A stretch of DNA of 38,172 bases from JBMORL01 sp049322335. Its GTDB lineage: Bacteria > Bacteroidota > Bacteroidia > Flavobacteriales_D > UBA2798. Numbering within the stretch: the first letter of the stretch is position 1; each line of letters begins with the position of its first letter. Positions 16,337 through 24,531 of this stretch are shown piece after piece. The translations under genes and the position numbers were made by a program. The stretch covers positions 1 through 38,172 of the forward strand of contig JBMORL010000003.1 of the NCBI GenBank assembly GCA_049322335.1, written 5' to 3'. The notes beneath the pieces are model-generated. The model saw nothing but the letters and a program-made list of their open reading frames with translations, was not told where the DNA came from and searched no databases.

Positions 16337-16352
16337 TATTAATCGATTAATA
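16337..16352. promoter_or_regulatory. 16-bp perfect palindrome, candidate operator in the divergent spacer
   Basis: TATTAATCGATTAATA is its own reverse complement. It starts five bases upstream of the candidate -7 element of the minus-strand gene, a position where a dimeric regulator would affect transcription. The rest of the 312-base spacer (16308-16619) is AT-rich. It holds a weak interrupted dyad (AAGG...GCCTT) before a T-rich stretch near 16445, and a TATTTTTA candidate -7 element at 16593-16600 for the plus-strand gene. No small gene is seen in it. Confidence 0.4.
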
Positions 16353-16619
16353 ATGTCGGGACAATTAAATTTTAAAACGATTTAAATTATTGAAAATCAA
16401 TTCGTAATGACTGGCTAAAAAGAATAAGGTTGCGGGAAGCCTTTATTTTTTTCTGTTAAATACACATCAGCAGTGCAGTTTTTGGTTGAATTTTATGGAA
16501 ATAAATCGCGGCAGAAAGCAACTAAAAAACTTTTATCAACATCATTTCACAGGGTGTTGAAAATTCAATTTTTCTAATCAAATTCATCACTCTATTTTTA
16601 GTGCCCAACCAAAAAATTT

Positions 16620-17720
16620 ATGAGTGTAAAACAAATGATGTTGGCTGTTGTATTCAGCCTGCCCGGTGGATTCGTCTTCGCCCAGCCCGATCCGCTAACC
16701 GAAAAAGAACGGCAGTATAAGGATTCTATTGATGCGGTAAATGCTGCTTCAGCAATGACAGCAGAATTCCAGGAAGCCTATAACGCAGGTAATAATTCAT
16801 TCGCGCAGAAAAATTATGCGGGTGCCATTTCGTCCTACGAAAAGGCATTGGCTATTGCTCCCGATTTTAAAGAAGCATGGTATAATAAAGGTGTAGCCGA
16901 ACTGGAAAGCAAAAAATACGATGCCGCTATCGAAAGTTTTTCCAAACTGCTGAAACTGGGTGACCCCAACGGAAAAGCTTATTTCCAGCGTTCGCGCGCC
17001 TACCAGGAAAAACGCGACTATAAAAATGCTGAACTTGATTTATTACAGGCGATAAAACTTTCTCCCAAAAATGAGAAGGTGTTTTATAACCTGGGAACTG
17101 TTTATTTTTTGATGAAAGATTATAATAAAGCCATTGAGCAATTCAACACCGCAATTAAACTTAAACCTGATTTTGTTAATGCCTATAATGACAAAGGCTC
17201 GTGTTACCGGATGCTTGATAAATACCAGGATGCCATTAACGCTTACGATCTTGCTATTAAATACAACCCTAATCTTCCGTTTGTGCTGAATAACCTTGGG
17301 ACAGCCAAAAAGAAAATGAAAGATTATAACGGAGCCACCGAAGCTTATAACAGGGCTATCAGTGTTGACGGAAAGTATTACCTGGCCTATAACAACCGCG
17401 GCTCAGTGAATTTTGAGCAGGGAAAACTTGATGAGGCACTGAAAGATTTCAATAAAGCCATTGAACTTAATCCGAATTACGCACCGGCCTATAATAACCG
17501 GGGAAGCATAAAATTTAAAAAAGAAGATTATAAAGGAGCTATTGCTGATTTTGACAAAGCCATTCAACTGGATCCTGATTACGCCAGCGCTTATGTCAAC
17601 CGCGGAACCGCCAGGGAAATGAACCGGGATGCTTCTGGTGCCTGTGCCGACTGGAAAAAAGCCCGTGAACTGGGAGCTGACCTTGGAAAAAAATATTTTG
17701 TTAACGACTGTAACGAGTAA
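16620..17720 (+). CDS. Exported protein with about eight to nine TPR repeats
   Basis: After a signal peptide ending in FAQ, the 366-aa protein is an almost unbroken TPR array (about residues 48-345). The typical A-x-Y-N-x-G/R-x8-Y-x2-A-I-x2-F/Y-x2-A-I-x-L-x-P pattern recurs, for example AYNNRGSIKFKKEDYKGAIADFDKAIQLDPDY. It ends in a short tail with two cysteines (GACADWKK, NDCNE), common in exported Bacteroidota TPR proteins. Only five bases separate its stop from the OmpA-family gene, so the two are co-expressed and may interact at the envelope. The partner proteins are not known. Confidence 0.85.
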   Translation: MSVKQMMLAVVFSLPGGFVFAQPDPLTEKERQYKDSIDAVNAASAMTAEFQEAYNAGNNSFAQKNYAGAISSYEKALAIAPDFKEAWYNKGVAELESKKYDAAIESFSKLLKLGDPNGKAYFQRSRAYQEKRDYKNAELDLLQAIKLSPKNEKVFYNLGTVYFLMKDYNKAIEQFNTAIKLKPDFVNAYNDKGSCYRMLDKYQDAINAYDLAIKYNPNLPFVLNNLGTAKKKMKDYNGATEAYNRAISVDGKYYLAYNNRGSVNFEQGKLDEALKDFNKAIELNPNYAPAYNNRGSIKFKKEDYKGAIADFDKAIQLDPDYASAYVNRGTAREMNRDASGACADWKKARELGADLGKKYFVNDCNE

Positions 17721-17725
17721 CCATC

Positions 17726-19801
17726 ATGAAAAAATCTATATACATTTTCTTTTTAAGCGTTGGCATGATCAACGGCTTAAATGCGCAAAACGTTGAGTTT
17801 AAATCAGCGAATTTTAAAGACAAAAAGGAAGAACTGAAAGCCGCACAGGATAATATTGATAAAGGCGATGCATTCCTGAAAAAAGGAAATGAACTGGTGA
17901 TCAATACCGAAAGTCCCGGTGATAATTTCAACCTCGCTGTTTTTCATTACCTCAAAGCGCAGGCGTTCAATCCCAATAATGCCGAATTGAATTTTAAACT
18001 CGGTAATTGCTATTTGTATACCAATGAAAAATACAAGGCAAAAGACCATATTCTGAAAGCACAGAAACTGGATCCGGAAGTAGATAAAAAACTGGAATTA
18101 TTTTTGGGAATGGTCTACCAGCTCGATGGACAATATGATGAAGCCACCAAACATTTTAAAGTGTTTGAAGACAGCCGTAAGGCCGAAGATTACAATAAGT
18201 TTATTGCCAAATACATTGATGAATGTAAAAACGGAAAACAAATGACAGTTAAACCCGAGCGCGTGTGGGTGGATAATATCAGCGACCTGAATTCCGACCA
18301 GGATGATTACAGCCCGTGTATTTCTACAGACGGAGAACAAATTCTTTTTACTTCCCGCAGAAACAACGGGCATATCGCCAATGCCTTTGGCGGATATGAT
18401 GCTGATGTTTATACAGCCGAATACAATAATGGAAAATGGTCGGCAGTAAAACCGGCAGGAGCTACGATCAATACAGACAAAGACGAAACGTCCAGTATGC
18501 TTTCCTATAACGGAATCAAAATGCTGGTATTCCGTAATGAAACAGGAAATTTTGATATTCTTGAATCCTTTCTGAAAGGAGCCAATTGGTCTGCTCCTGT
18601 TAGTTTTTCACGCAATATCAATACCGTTGCCAATCAAACCTATGCATCATATGATTTTGATGACGTGAAACTTTATTTTGTATCCGATAAAGAAGGAGGA
18701 ATTTCACAAAGCGGTACCGATATTTATTTCAGCGGGCCGATGGATAAGGAAAAAAGAATCTACGGCAATGCGATGTCCGTTGGTACGGTCATCAATACGC
18801 GTTTCAACGAAGGATCACTTTATCTGCATCCCGATGGAGAAACCATGTATTTCTGTTCACAGGGGCACAATTCCATGGGTGGATATGATATTTTTGTTTC
18901 CTATAAAAAGCAAGGGCAGTGGACAGAGCCCAAAAACATGGGTTATCCTGTCAACACGCCTTACGATGATTTGTTTTTTGCAGCTACTGCCAATGGAAAA
19001 CACGCTTTTATTGCCTCCAATCGCCCCGGTGGAAAAGGAGGATTGGATCTGTATAAAGTTACTTTCTGGGGGCCGGAGAAAAAACTGGTTGTGGATACAG
19101 AAGATATGCTTTTGGCCAGTATCGCTAATCCCATCCAGGATAATGCTATCGAAGCATCAGTTCAGGTGCAGAAAAAAAGCCTCACTGTTTTCAAGGGAAG
19201 AACCATTGATGCCATGACCAAAAATGCAGTGGAAGCCGACATAGAAATTGTAGACAATAGCAATGGTTCGGTAATTTCTACTTTTAAAACCAACAGTGCT
19301 ACAGGAAAATTCCTGTTGTCGCTTAATTCCGGAAAAAATTATGGGATTGCCGTAAAGGCAGCCGGTTATCTTTTTCATTCCGAAAATTTTGATATTCCGC
19401 TTTACAGCGACTATAATCTTGTTGACAAGGAAATTGAACTGAAAAATATTGCTATAGGAAGTAAAATTGCATTGCGCAATATTTTCTTCGATACGGGAAG
19501 CTCTACTTTAAAACCGGCTTCCAATTCAGAACTCGACCGCCTGGTGAAACTGCTGAAAGATGTACCCAAACTAAAAGTGGAAATTTCAGGGCATACTGAT
19601 AATGTAGGAAGCGAAAGCATGAACCAGAAACTTTCTGAAGACCGTGCTAATTCGGTGGTGAATTATCTCGCATCAAAAGGCATCGATCGCTCAAGATTAA
19701 CGGCCAAAGGATACGGTTCTACACGCCCCGTTGCTACTAACAATAATGATGAGGGCCGCCAGCAAAACCGCAGAACAGAGTTTGAGATTATTGCGAATTG
19801 A
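17726..19801 (+). CDS. OmpA-family protein with TPR, PD40 propeller and CRD-like domains (PorE-like architecture)
   Basis: The 691-aa protein has a signal peptide (residues 1-21, ending NAQ) and no lipobox. In order follow a TPR region (about 25-165), WD40-like PD40 strands (about 190-445; for example DYSPCISTDGEQILFTSRRNN, GSLYLHPDGETMYFCSQG, AFIASNRPGGKGGLDLYKV), a carboxypeptidase-regulatory-like beta domain (about 485-570), and an OmpA C-terminal peptidoglycan-binding domain (about 580-691) with ISGHTDNVGS and the NRRTEFEI ending. This matches the domain order of PorE of the T9SS, but PorE is a lipoprotein and Bacteroidota carry many paralogues, so a T9SS role is only possible. It probably tethers an outer-membrane complex to peptidoglycan. 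Confidence 0.85.
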   Translation: MKKSIYIFFLSVGMINGLNAQNVEFKSANFKDKKEELKAAQDNIDKGDAFLKKGNELVINTESPGDNFNLAVFHYLKAQAFNPNNAELNFKLGNCYLYTNEKYKAKDHILKAQKLDPEVDKKLELFLGMVYQLDGQYDEATKHFKVFEDSRKAEDYNKFIAKYIDECKNGKQMTVKPERVWVDNISDLNSDQDDYSPCISTDGEQILFTSRRNNGHIANAFGGYDADVYTAEYNNGKWSAVKPAGATINTDKDETSSMLSYNGIKMLVFRNETGNFDILESFLKGANWSAPVSFSRNINTVANQTYASYDFDDVKLYFVSDKEGGISQSGTDIYFSGPMDKEKRIYGNAMSVGTVINTRFNEGSLYLHPDGETMYFCSQGHNSMGGYDIFVSYKKQGQWTEPKNMGYPVNTPYDDLFFAATANGKHAFIASNRPGGKGGLDLYKVTFWGPEKKLVVDTEDMLLASIANPIQDNAIEASVQVQKKSLTVFKGRTIDAMTKNAVEADIEIVDNSNGSVISTFKTNSATGKFLLSLNSGKNYGIAVKAAGYLFHSENFDIPLYSDYNLVDKEIELKNIAIGSKIALRNIFFDTGSSTLKPASNSELDRLVKLLKDVPKLKVEISGHTDNVGSESMNQKLSEDRANSVVNYLASKGIDRSRLTAKGYGSTRPVATNNNDEGRQQNRRTEFEIIAN

Positions 19802-19808
19802 ATGAATA

Positions 19809-19861
19809 GGGTCATTGGTTAGTGGGAAATTCAACAATGACTGATAACCACTGACCAAACC
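19809..19861. repeat. GGTCATTGGTTAGTGG ... CCACTGACCAA inverted repeat
   Basis: TTGGTTAGTGG (19815-19825) pairs with CCACTGACCAA (19848-19858) over 11 positions with one G-T wobble. The right arm ACCACTGACCAA is the same word as in the repeat at 10918-10970, so the two belong to one family. It follows the OmpA-family gene and may act as its transcript end, though it lacks a T run. Confidence 0.6.
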
Positions 19862-19896
19862 GCAACTTATTTTAAAAATTCCGGTATAAACCTGTT

Positions 19897-20583
19897 ATGA
19901 AAAGTCCGTTAACCTTATACCTGTTGCTGTTGCCCTTGTTGTTGCTGATCTCTGCCGACTGTAATTCTCAAACCTATACCAGCGGAAGTAAAAATATTGG
20001 GTTTGGGCTGGGATACGGATATTCTTTTCTTAATTCTCATCCCGGTGCATGGACAGGGCAAAATCCCGGACATACTTTTTCTTTCAGGGCAACAAGAAAA
20101 ACGTTATCTGTTTTTTATCCTTCGGTGAATTATTATTTTAATAAACGAAACTACCTTTTGATGAGTGGCGACACATTATCAAAAGAATTTAAACTTGACC
20201 ATCATTCTGCTTCTCCTTCCATTGGTTTGCAGATTCCGGCATTTAGTTTTTTTATTGGTAAGTCAAGTAAATATGAGTGCACCTATTTTCAAACTTTTGT
20301 CAATGCCGGAGCAGAATATATGTTTCATTTTGGTTATAAGGGAGACAGCACAGCAGTTTTAAAAAATAATTTTGCTTACCAGTTTGGGTTGGGTTTCATT
20401 GTTTCTAAATCAGGGGGAAGCAAGAGCGTACAGGGACGGGATGTGTTTATTAACCTCTTTAATAAACGAATGGCGGGTGAAAAATTTATTCTTTCCCCTG
20501 GTAACCAAAAAATATACGATTCATTCTGGGGTGTTGAACTGCTGGTGATACTTAATAAAACGTATAAGTTTTCGAATATGTGA
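19897..20583 (+). CDS. Exported beta-barrel-like protein, unknown function
   Basis: The 228-aa protein begins with a leucine-rich signal peptide (LTLYLLLLPLLLLISADCNSQ). A cysteine lies near the cleavage region, but a standard lipobox is not clear. The rest alternates hydrophobic and polar residues with many aromatic and Gly residues (IGFGLGYGYSFLN, SVNYYFNKRNYLLMSG, YMFHFGYKGD, YQFGLGFIVSK) and ends KTYKFSNM. This is what small outer-membrane beta-barrels of Bacteroidota look like. No specific family is recognised. It is 95 bases from the preceding gene and may be a separate transcript. Confidence 0.65.
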   Translation: MKSPLTLYLLLLPLLLLISADCNSQTYTSGSKNIGFGLGYGYSFLNSHPGAWTGQNPGHTFSFRATRKTLSVFYPSVNYYFNKRNYLLMSGDTLSKEFKLDHHSASPSIGLQIPAFSFFIGKSSKYECTYFQTFVNAGAEYMFHFGYKGDSTAVLKNNFAYQFGLGFIVSKSGGSKSVQGRDVFINLFNKRMAGEKFILSPGNQKIYDSFWGVELLVILNKTYKFSNM

Positions 20584-20645
20584 GGTGGTTTGTCTAAAAT
20601 CTTTAGTCTCTTCATCTGATATCCCACACCTGTCCCCAAATTCCT

Positions 20646-20653
20646 TATTTTTG
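20646..20653 (+). promoter_or_regulatory. -7 element (TATTTTTG) next to recN
   Basis: TATTTTTG fits TAnnTTTG exactly and is separated from the recN ATG (20658) by only four bases. If used, transcription would begin at or inside the start codon. Confidence 0.45.
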
Positions 20654-20657
20654 TTCC

Positions 20658-22319
20658 ATGCTCACCCGCCTTACCATACAGAATTATGCCCTGATTGATC
20701 AGCTGGAAGTGGCGTTCGATAAAGGAATGAATACTATTACCGGGGAAACCGGATCGGGTAAATCCATTATCATCGATGCACTTTCCATGTTGCTGGGCGA
20801 ACGTGCCGATACCAAAGTGCTGAAAAATAAAAGCGAAAAATGTGTGATAGAAGGAGAATTTTCCATCAAAGCGTATGGGCTGAAAGATTTTTTTGAGCAA
20901 CAGGAAATGGAATATGCCGATATTTCCATCCTTCGCAGGGAAATCAGTGCGCAGGGTAAGAGCAGGGCTTTTGTAAATGATTCTCCCGTAAATCTTTCAC
21001 AACTGAAAGAATTGAGCGAATTATTGGTGGATATTCATTCGCAGCACGAAACATTGCAAATTGGTAAGGCAGTTAACCAGTTTGAGATGCTCGACTCCTT
21101 TTCAGGCATTGAATCAAAAGTAGAAATTTATGATACTTTGTATAAAAATGTAAAAAAACTCGAAGCAGAACTTTTTTCACTTGAAGAACAGGAAAAAAAA
21201 TCGAAACTCGACCTTGATTATTTTTTGTTTCAGCTTAATGAACTGTCTGATGCGCATCTGAAAGAAGGAGAAAATGAATCGCTGGAAAAAGAATTGCAGA
21301 TGCTCAACAATGCCGAAGATATTAAACTGGCTTTGTCGCAGTCTGCAACTCTCACAGATAATGAGCAATCCGGAATTCTCCGTCAGCTGAAAGAGGTAAA
21401 AAACCTTTTATCCAAAATTTCATCATTCAATTCTTCCATAGAAAAACTGGTGCACCGTATGGATGCCGTTATTGCCGAGATAAAGGATATTTCTGCTGAA
21501 CTGGATGACTTTAACGAAAAAGTAAATTACGACCCCAAAAGAGTGGAAATGCTGAATGAACGGCTGGATATTTTAAACCGGTTGCTTTTTAAGCACAGGG
21601 TGAAATCGGCTTCAGAACTAATCGCCCTGCAAAGCGAACTGCAGGAAAAAGTAAACGGAATTTCTTCCCTCGAAGATAAAGTAACCGCTGTGCGTAAATC
21701 GCTGGAAGAAGAGAAAAGAAAAGCTTTAAATAGTGCCGGTGAAATTTCATCGCTGCGCAAAAAAAATACAGAACCGCTGCAAAAAGAAGTGGCAACTATA
21801 CTATCTCAGCTGGCCATGCCCTACGCTGAAATAAAAGTTGTTCTCGAAGAAACAGGCGAGCTCACACCACACGGAACCGACAGGGTAAGTTTATTGTTCA
21901 GGGCCAACAAGGGTGGTGAACTGAAAGAACTTTCAAAAGTTGCATCAGGCGGAGAATTTTCAAGGCTCATGCTGGCACTTAAATCCATTACTGCGGCTAA
22001 AAAAACACTGCCCACCATTATTTTTGATGAAATTGATACAGGCGTTTCCGGTGAAGTGGCGCACAAAATGGGATCTATTATGCAACAAATGGGAAAAAAA
22101 ATGCAGGTATTTTGCATTACTCATTTACCACAGGTGGCCGTTAAAGGAAATTCGCATTACAAAGTTTTCAAACAAACCACCCGGTCCAATACCATTACCG
22201 GGATTGAAAAACTGGGAGAAAAAGAAAGAGTGGAAGAGATTGCCAAAATGCTGAGTGGTGACAAATTAACCACTGCTGCACTGGCCAACGCCAAATCATT
22301 GCTCGGGTCAAATGCCTGA
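20658..22319 (+). CDS. recN: DNA repair protein RecN
   Basis: The product is an SMC-like ATPase acting in double-strand break repair with RecA. The N-terminal head has MLTRLTIQNYALIDQLEVAF and the Walker A GETGSGKS (residues 29-36). A long helical coiled-coil region (about 150-370) is rich in Glu, Lys and Leu. The C-terminal head shows the ABC signature ASGGEFSRLMLALK, Walker B TIIFDEIDTGVSG and the switch region CITHLPQVA. The 553-aa length is standard for RecN. It is preceded by a consensus -7 element and is not obviously in an operon. Confidence 0.95.
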   Translation: MLTRLTIQNYALIDQLEVAFDKGMNTITGETGSGKSIIIDALSMLLGERADTKVLKNKSEKCVIEGEFSIKAYGLKDFFEQQEMEYADISILRREISAQGKSRAFVNDSPVNLSQLKELSELLVDIHSQHETLQIGKAVNQFEMLDSFSGIESKVEIYDTLYKNVKKLEAELFSLEEQEKKSKLDLDYFLFQLNELSDAHLKEGENESLEKELQMLNNAEDIKLALSQSATLTDNEQSGILRQLKEVKNLLSKISSFNSSIEKLVHRMDAVIAEIKDISAELDDFNEKVNYDPKRVEMLNERLDILNRLLFKHRVKSASELIALQSELQEKVNGISSLEDKVTAVRKSLEEEKRKALNSAGEISSLRKKNTEPLQKEVATILSQLAMPYAEIKVVLEETGELTPHGTDRVSLLFRANKGGELKELSKVASGGEFSRLMLALKSITAAKKTLPTIIFDEIDTGVSGEVAHKMGSIMQQMGKKMQVFCITHLPQVAVKGNSHYKVFKQTTRSNTITGIEKLGEKERVEEIAKMLSGDKLTTAALANAKSLLGSNA

Positions 22320-22375
22320 CCTTCTGAATTATTTTACCCTGCGTTTTCCTGTTTTCGAAACTCATTCCTAAATCC

Positions 22376-22383
22376 TACCTTTG
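22376..22383 (+). promoter_or_regulatory. -7 element (TACCTTTG) of the cystathionine beta-synthase gene
   Basis: TACCTTTG fits TAnnTTTG exactly. A TTTT at 22352-22355 sits 20 bases upstream, at the -33 position. The start codon at 22400 is 16 bases downstream, leaving a short leader. Confidence 0.6.
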
Positions 22384-22399
22384 GGGCAAAACCGAATAA

Positions 22400-23761
22400 A
22401 TGAAAGTTTGTAATAACATTCTCGAAGCCATTGGCCATACTCCGCTGGTAAAATTGAATCGTGTTGTAAAAGGTGTTGAGGCGGATGTATATGCCAAAGT
22501 AGAAACATTCAATCCCGGGAACTCTATTAAAGACCGTATGGCTTTGAAAATGGTAGAAGATGCCGAGAAAAAAGGATTGCTGAAACCCGGAGGTACTATT
22601 ATTGAAGGCACCAGCGGAAATACAGGAATGGGACTCGCTATTGCAGCCATCATAAAGGGATATAAATGTGTTTTTACCACTACCGATAAACAATCGAAAG
22701 AAAAAGTGGATGCATTGCGTGCATTCGGAGCCGAGGTAATTGTTTGTCCAACTGATGTTGATCCCGAAGATCCGCGATCGTATTATTCTGTTTCATCGCG
22801 GCTGGTAAATGAAATTCCCAATTCGTGGAAAGCCAATCAATATGATAATCTTTCCAACTCACAGGCACACTATGAAAGTACCGGGCCTGAAATATGGGAG
22901 CAAACCAAAGGAAAAATAACTCATCTTGTAGTGGGCGTGGGAACTGGCGGAACTATTTGCGGAACAGGGAAATTTCTGAAAGAAAAAAATCCCGGAATCA
23001 AAGTGCTGGGAATAGATACCTATGGTTCGGTGTTTAAAAAATATAAAGAGACGGGTGTTTTTGATAAGAATGAAATTTATCCCTATATCACCGAAGGAAT
23101 CGGAGAAGATTTTCTTCCTGAAAATGTTGACTTTAAAATCATAGACCATTTTGAGAAAGTAACGGATAAGGATGCCTGCATTTACACACGTGAAATTGTA
23201 AAACAGGAGGGAATCTGGGCAGGTAATTCAGCGGGTTCGGCTATTGCGGGAATTTTACAAATGAAAGACCTGTTTAAAAAAGGTGACCTCGTGGTAGTCA
23301 TTTTTCATGATCATGGTTCACGTTATGTAGGTAAAATGTTTAATGACGACTGGATGCGCGAGAAAGGATTTCTTGATCATTCCGGGCTTACGGCAAAAGA
23401 CCTGGTAGCCGGACAGAAGGGTGATTTGATTTCAGTTGAAAAATCGGCTAAAATAAGCAAGGCGATATCCGTTATGAGTGAGAATAATTTTTCACAGATA
23501 CCGGTTACAGCCGATAAGCGTATTATAGGTTCGCTCAGCGAAAACCACCTGTATGACCAGCTCATAAAAAATCCATCGCTCAAAAGCGGGGTAGTAGAGC
23601 AGGTTATGAAGCCGGCTTTCCCTTTCGTGGATATTTCCACATCTGTCGACCAGCTTTCTTCCATGTTATCGGCCGAAAATCCTGCTGTGCTGGTAAAAGA
23701 TTTTAAGTCGGACAAAGTGTTTATCATTACCCAATACGATATTATCAAAGCTCTCGGATGA
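22400..23761 (+). CDS. Cystathionine beta-synthase / cysteine synthase with C-terminal CBS domains
   Basis: The 453-aa protein is a fold-type II PLP enzyme. The PLP lysine is in NPGNSIKDRMA (Lys44), the substrate-binding loop is GTSGNTG, and the phosphate-binding loop is GVGTGGTICGTG. Residues about 330-453 form a pair of CBS domains (ISKAISVMSENNFSQIPVTADKRIIGSLS, then VEQVMKPAFPFVDISTSVDQLSSMLS), as in eukaryotic cystathionine beta-synthase, where they bind SAM. There is no N-terminal haem domain. It makes cystathionine from serine and homocysteine, or cysteine from O-acetylserine; sequence alone does not decide. Its own consensus promoter precedes it, and its stop overlaps the next start (ATGA). 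Confidence 0.9.
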   Translation: MKVCNNILEAIGHTPLVKLNRVVKGVEADVYAKVETFNPGNSIKDRMALKMVEDAEKKGLLKPGGTIIEGTSGNTGMGLAIAAIIKGYKCVFTTTDKQSKEKVDALRAFGAEVIVCPTDVDPEDPRSYYSVSSRLVNEIPNSWKANQYDNLSNSQAHYESTGPEIWEQTKGKITHLVVGVGTGGTICGTGKFLKEKNPGIKVLGIDTYGSVFKKYKETGVFDKNEIYPYITEGIGEDFLPENVDFKIIDHFEKVTDKDACIYTREIVKQEGIWAGNSAGSAIAGILQMKDLFKKGDLVVVIFHDHGSRYVGKMFNDDWMREKGFLDHSGLTAKDLVAGQKGDLISVEKSAKISKAISVMSENNFSQIPVTADKRIIGSLSENHLYDQLIKNPSLKSGVVEQVMKPAFPFVDISTSVDQLSSMLSAENPAVLVKDFKSDKVFIITQYDIIKALG

Positions 23762-24531
23762 TTTTCACCGACCAGACGGGAAAAAAAATTGAGCTTTCAA
23801 ATAAGCCCGGAAAAATTATTTCACTGGTTCCCTCACAATCAGAATTTCTTTGGGATATCGGCCTGCAAAATGAACTGGCCGGAATAACTAAATTTTGCAT
23901 TCACCCGCGCGAAATGTTTCAATCGGTAACGCGTGTCGGGGGCACTAAAAAACTCCATCTTGAAAAAATACATTCCATTCATCCCGGCCTTATTATCGGA
24001 AATAAGGAAGAAAACGAAAAAGAACAGATTGAACAGCTGCAGAAAGAATATAAAGTGTGGATGAGCGATATTTTTACTCTTGAAGATGCTTTTGACATGA
24101 TGAAACAACTGGGTGAGATTACCCAAAGGGAGGAACAGGCCAACACAATAGCAGAAAAAATCCGGAATAATTTTTCACTTCTTCCGCATGCGGAATTTGG
24201 TTCAGCGCTTTATCTTATCTGGAAAAATCCTTACATGGCAGCCGGGAAAAATACATTTATTGATGAGATGATGGCACGTTGCGGGTTTTTAAATGTTCTT
24301 AAGGAAAAAAGATATCCTGAAATTTCAGAAGAGTATATTTCAGAATTAAAACCGGAATTTATTCTCCTTTCATCCGAACCTTATCCGTTTGCCGAAAAAC
24401 ATATTTCTGGTCTTCAAAAAATTTCACCCGCATCAAAAATTATAGTGGTGGATGGAGAAATGTTTTCGTGGTATGGCTCAAGATTGTTATACGCGGCAGA
24501 TTATTTTATCAGCCTCAGGAAACAGCTATAA
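23758..24531 (+). CDS. Periplasmic-binding-protein fold (BtuF/TroA-like) protein without signal peptide
   Basis: The 257-aa product matches helical-backbone metal/cobalamin receptors: KIISLVPSQSEFLWDIGLQNELAGIT, RVGGTKKLHLEKIHSIHPGLIIGNKEEN, a central helix, SALYLIWKNPYMAAGKNTFIDEMMARCGF, and a C-terminal ISELKPEFILLSSEPYPF. In BtuF-type proteins this fold binds cobalamin, haem or siderophores outside the cytoplasm. Here the first strand starts within the first 20 residues and no export signal is present. Its ATG overlaps the stop of the PLP enzyme by four bases, so the two are translationally coupled. The tail also overlaps the convergent gene by six bases. The ligand is unknown. Confidence 0.8.
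   Translation: MIFTDQTGKKIELSNKPGKIISLVPSQSEFLWDIGLQNELAGITKFCIHPREMFQSVTRVGGTKKLHLEKIHSIHPGLIIGNKEENEKEQIEQLQKEYKVWMSDIFTLEDAFDMMKQLGEITQREEQANTIAEKIRNNFSLLPHAEFGSALYLIWKNPYMAAGKNTFIDEMMARCGFLNVLKEKRYPEISEEYISELKPEFILLSSEPYPFAEKHISGLQKISPASKIIVVDGEMFSWYGSRLLYAADYFISLRKQL

Noticed and set aside
16430..16460. A terminator or small RNA end in the divergent spacer
   Set aside because: The AAGG...GCCTT dyad is interrupted and no upstream transcript would need it, so I list it only as a weak dyad.
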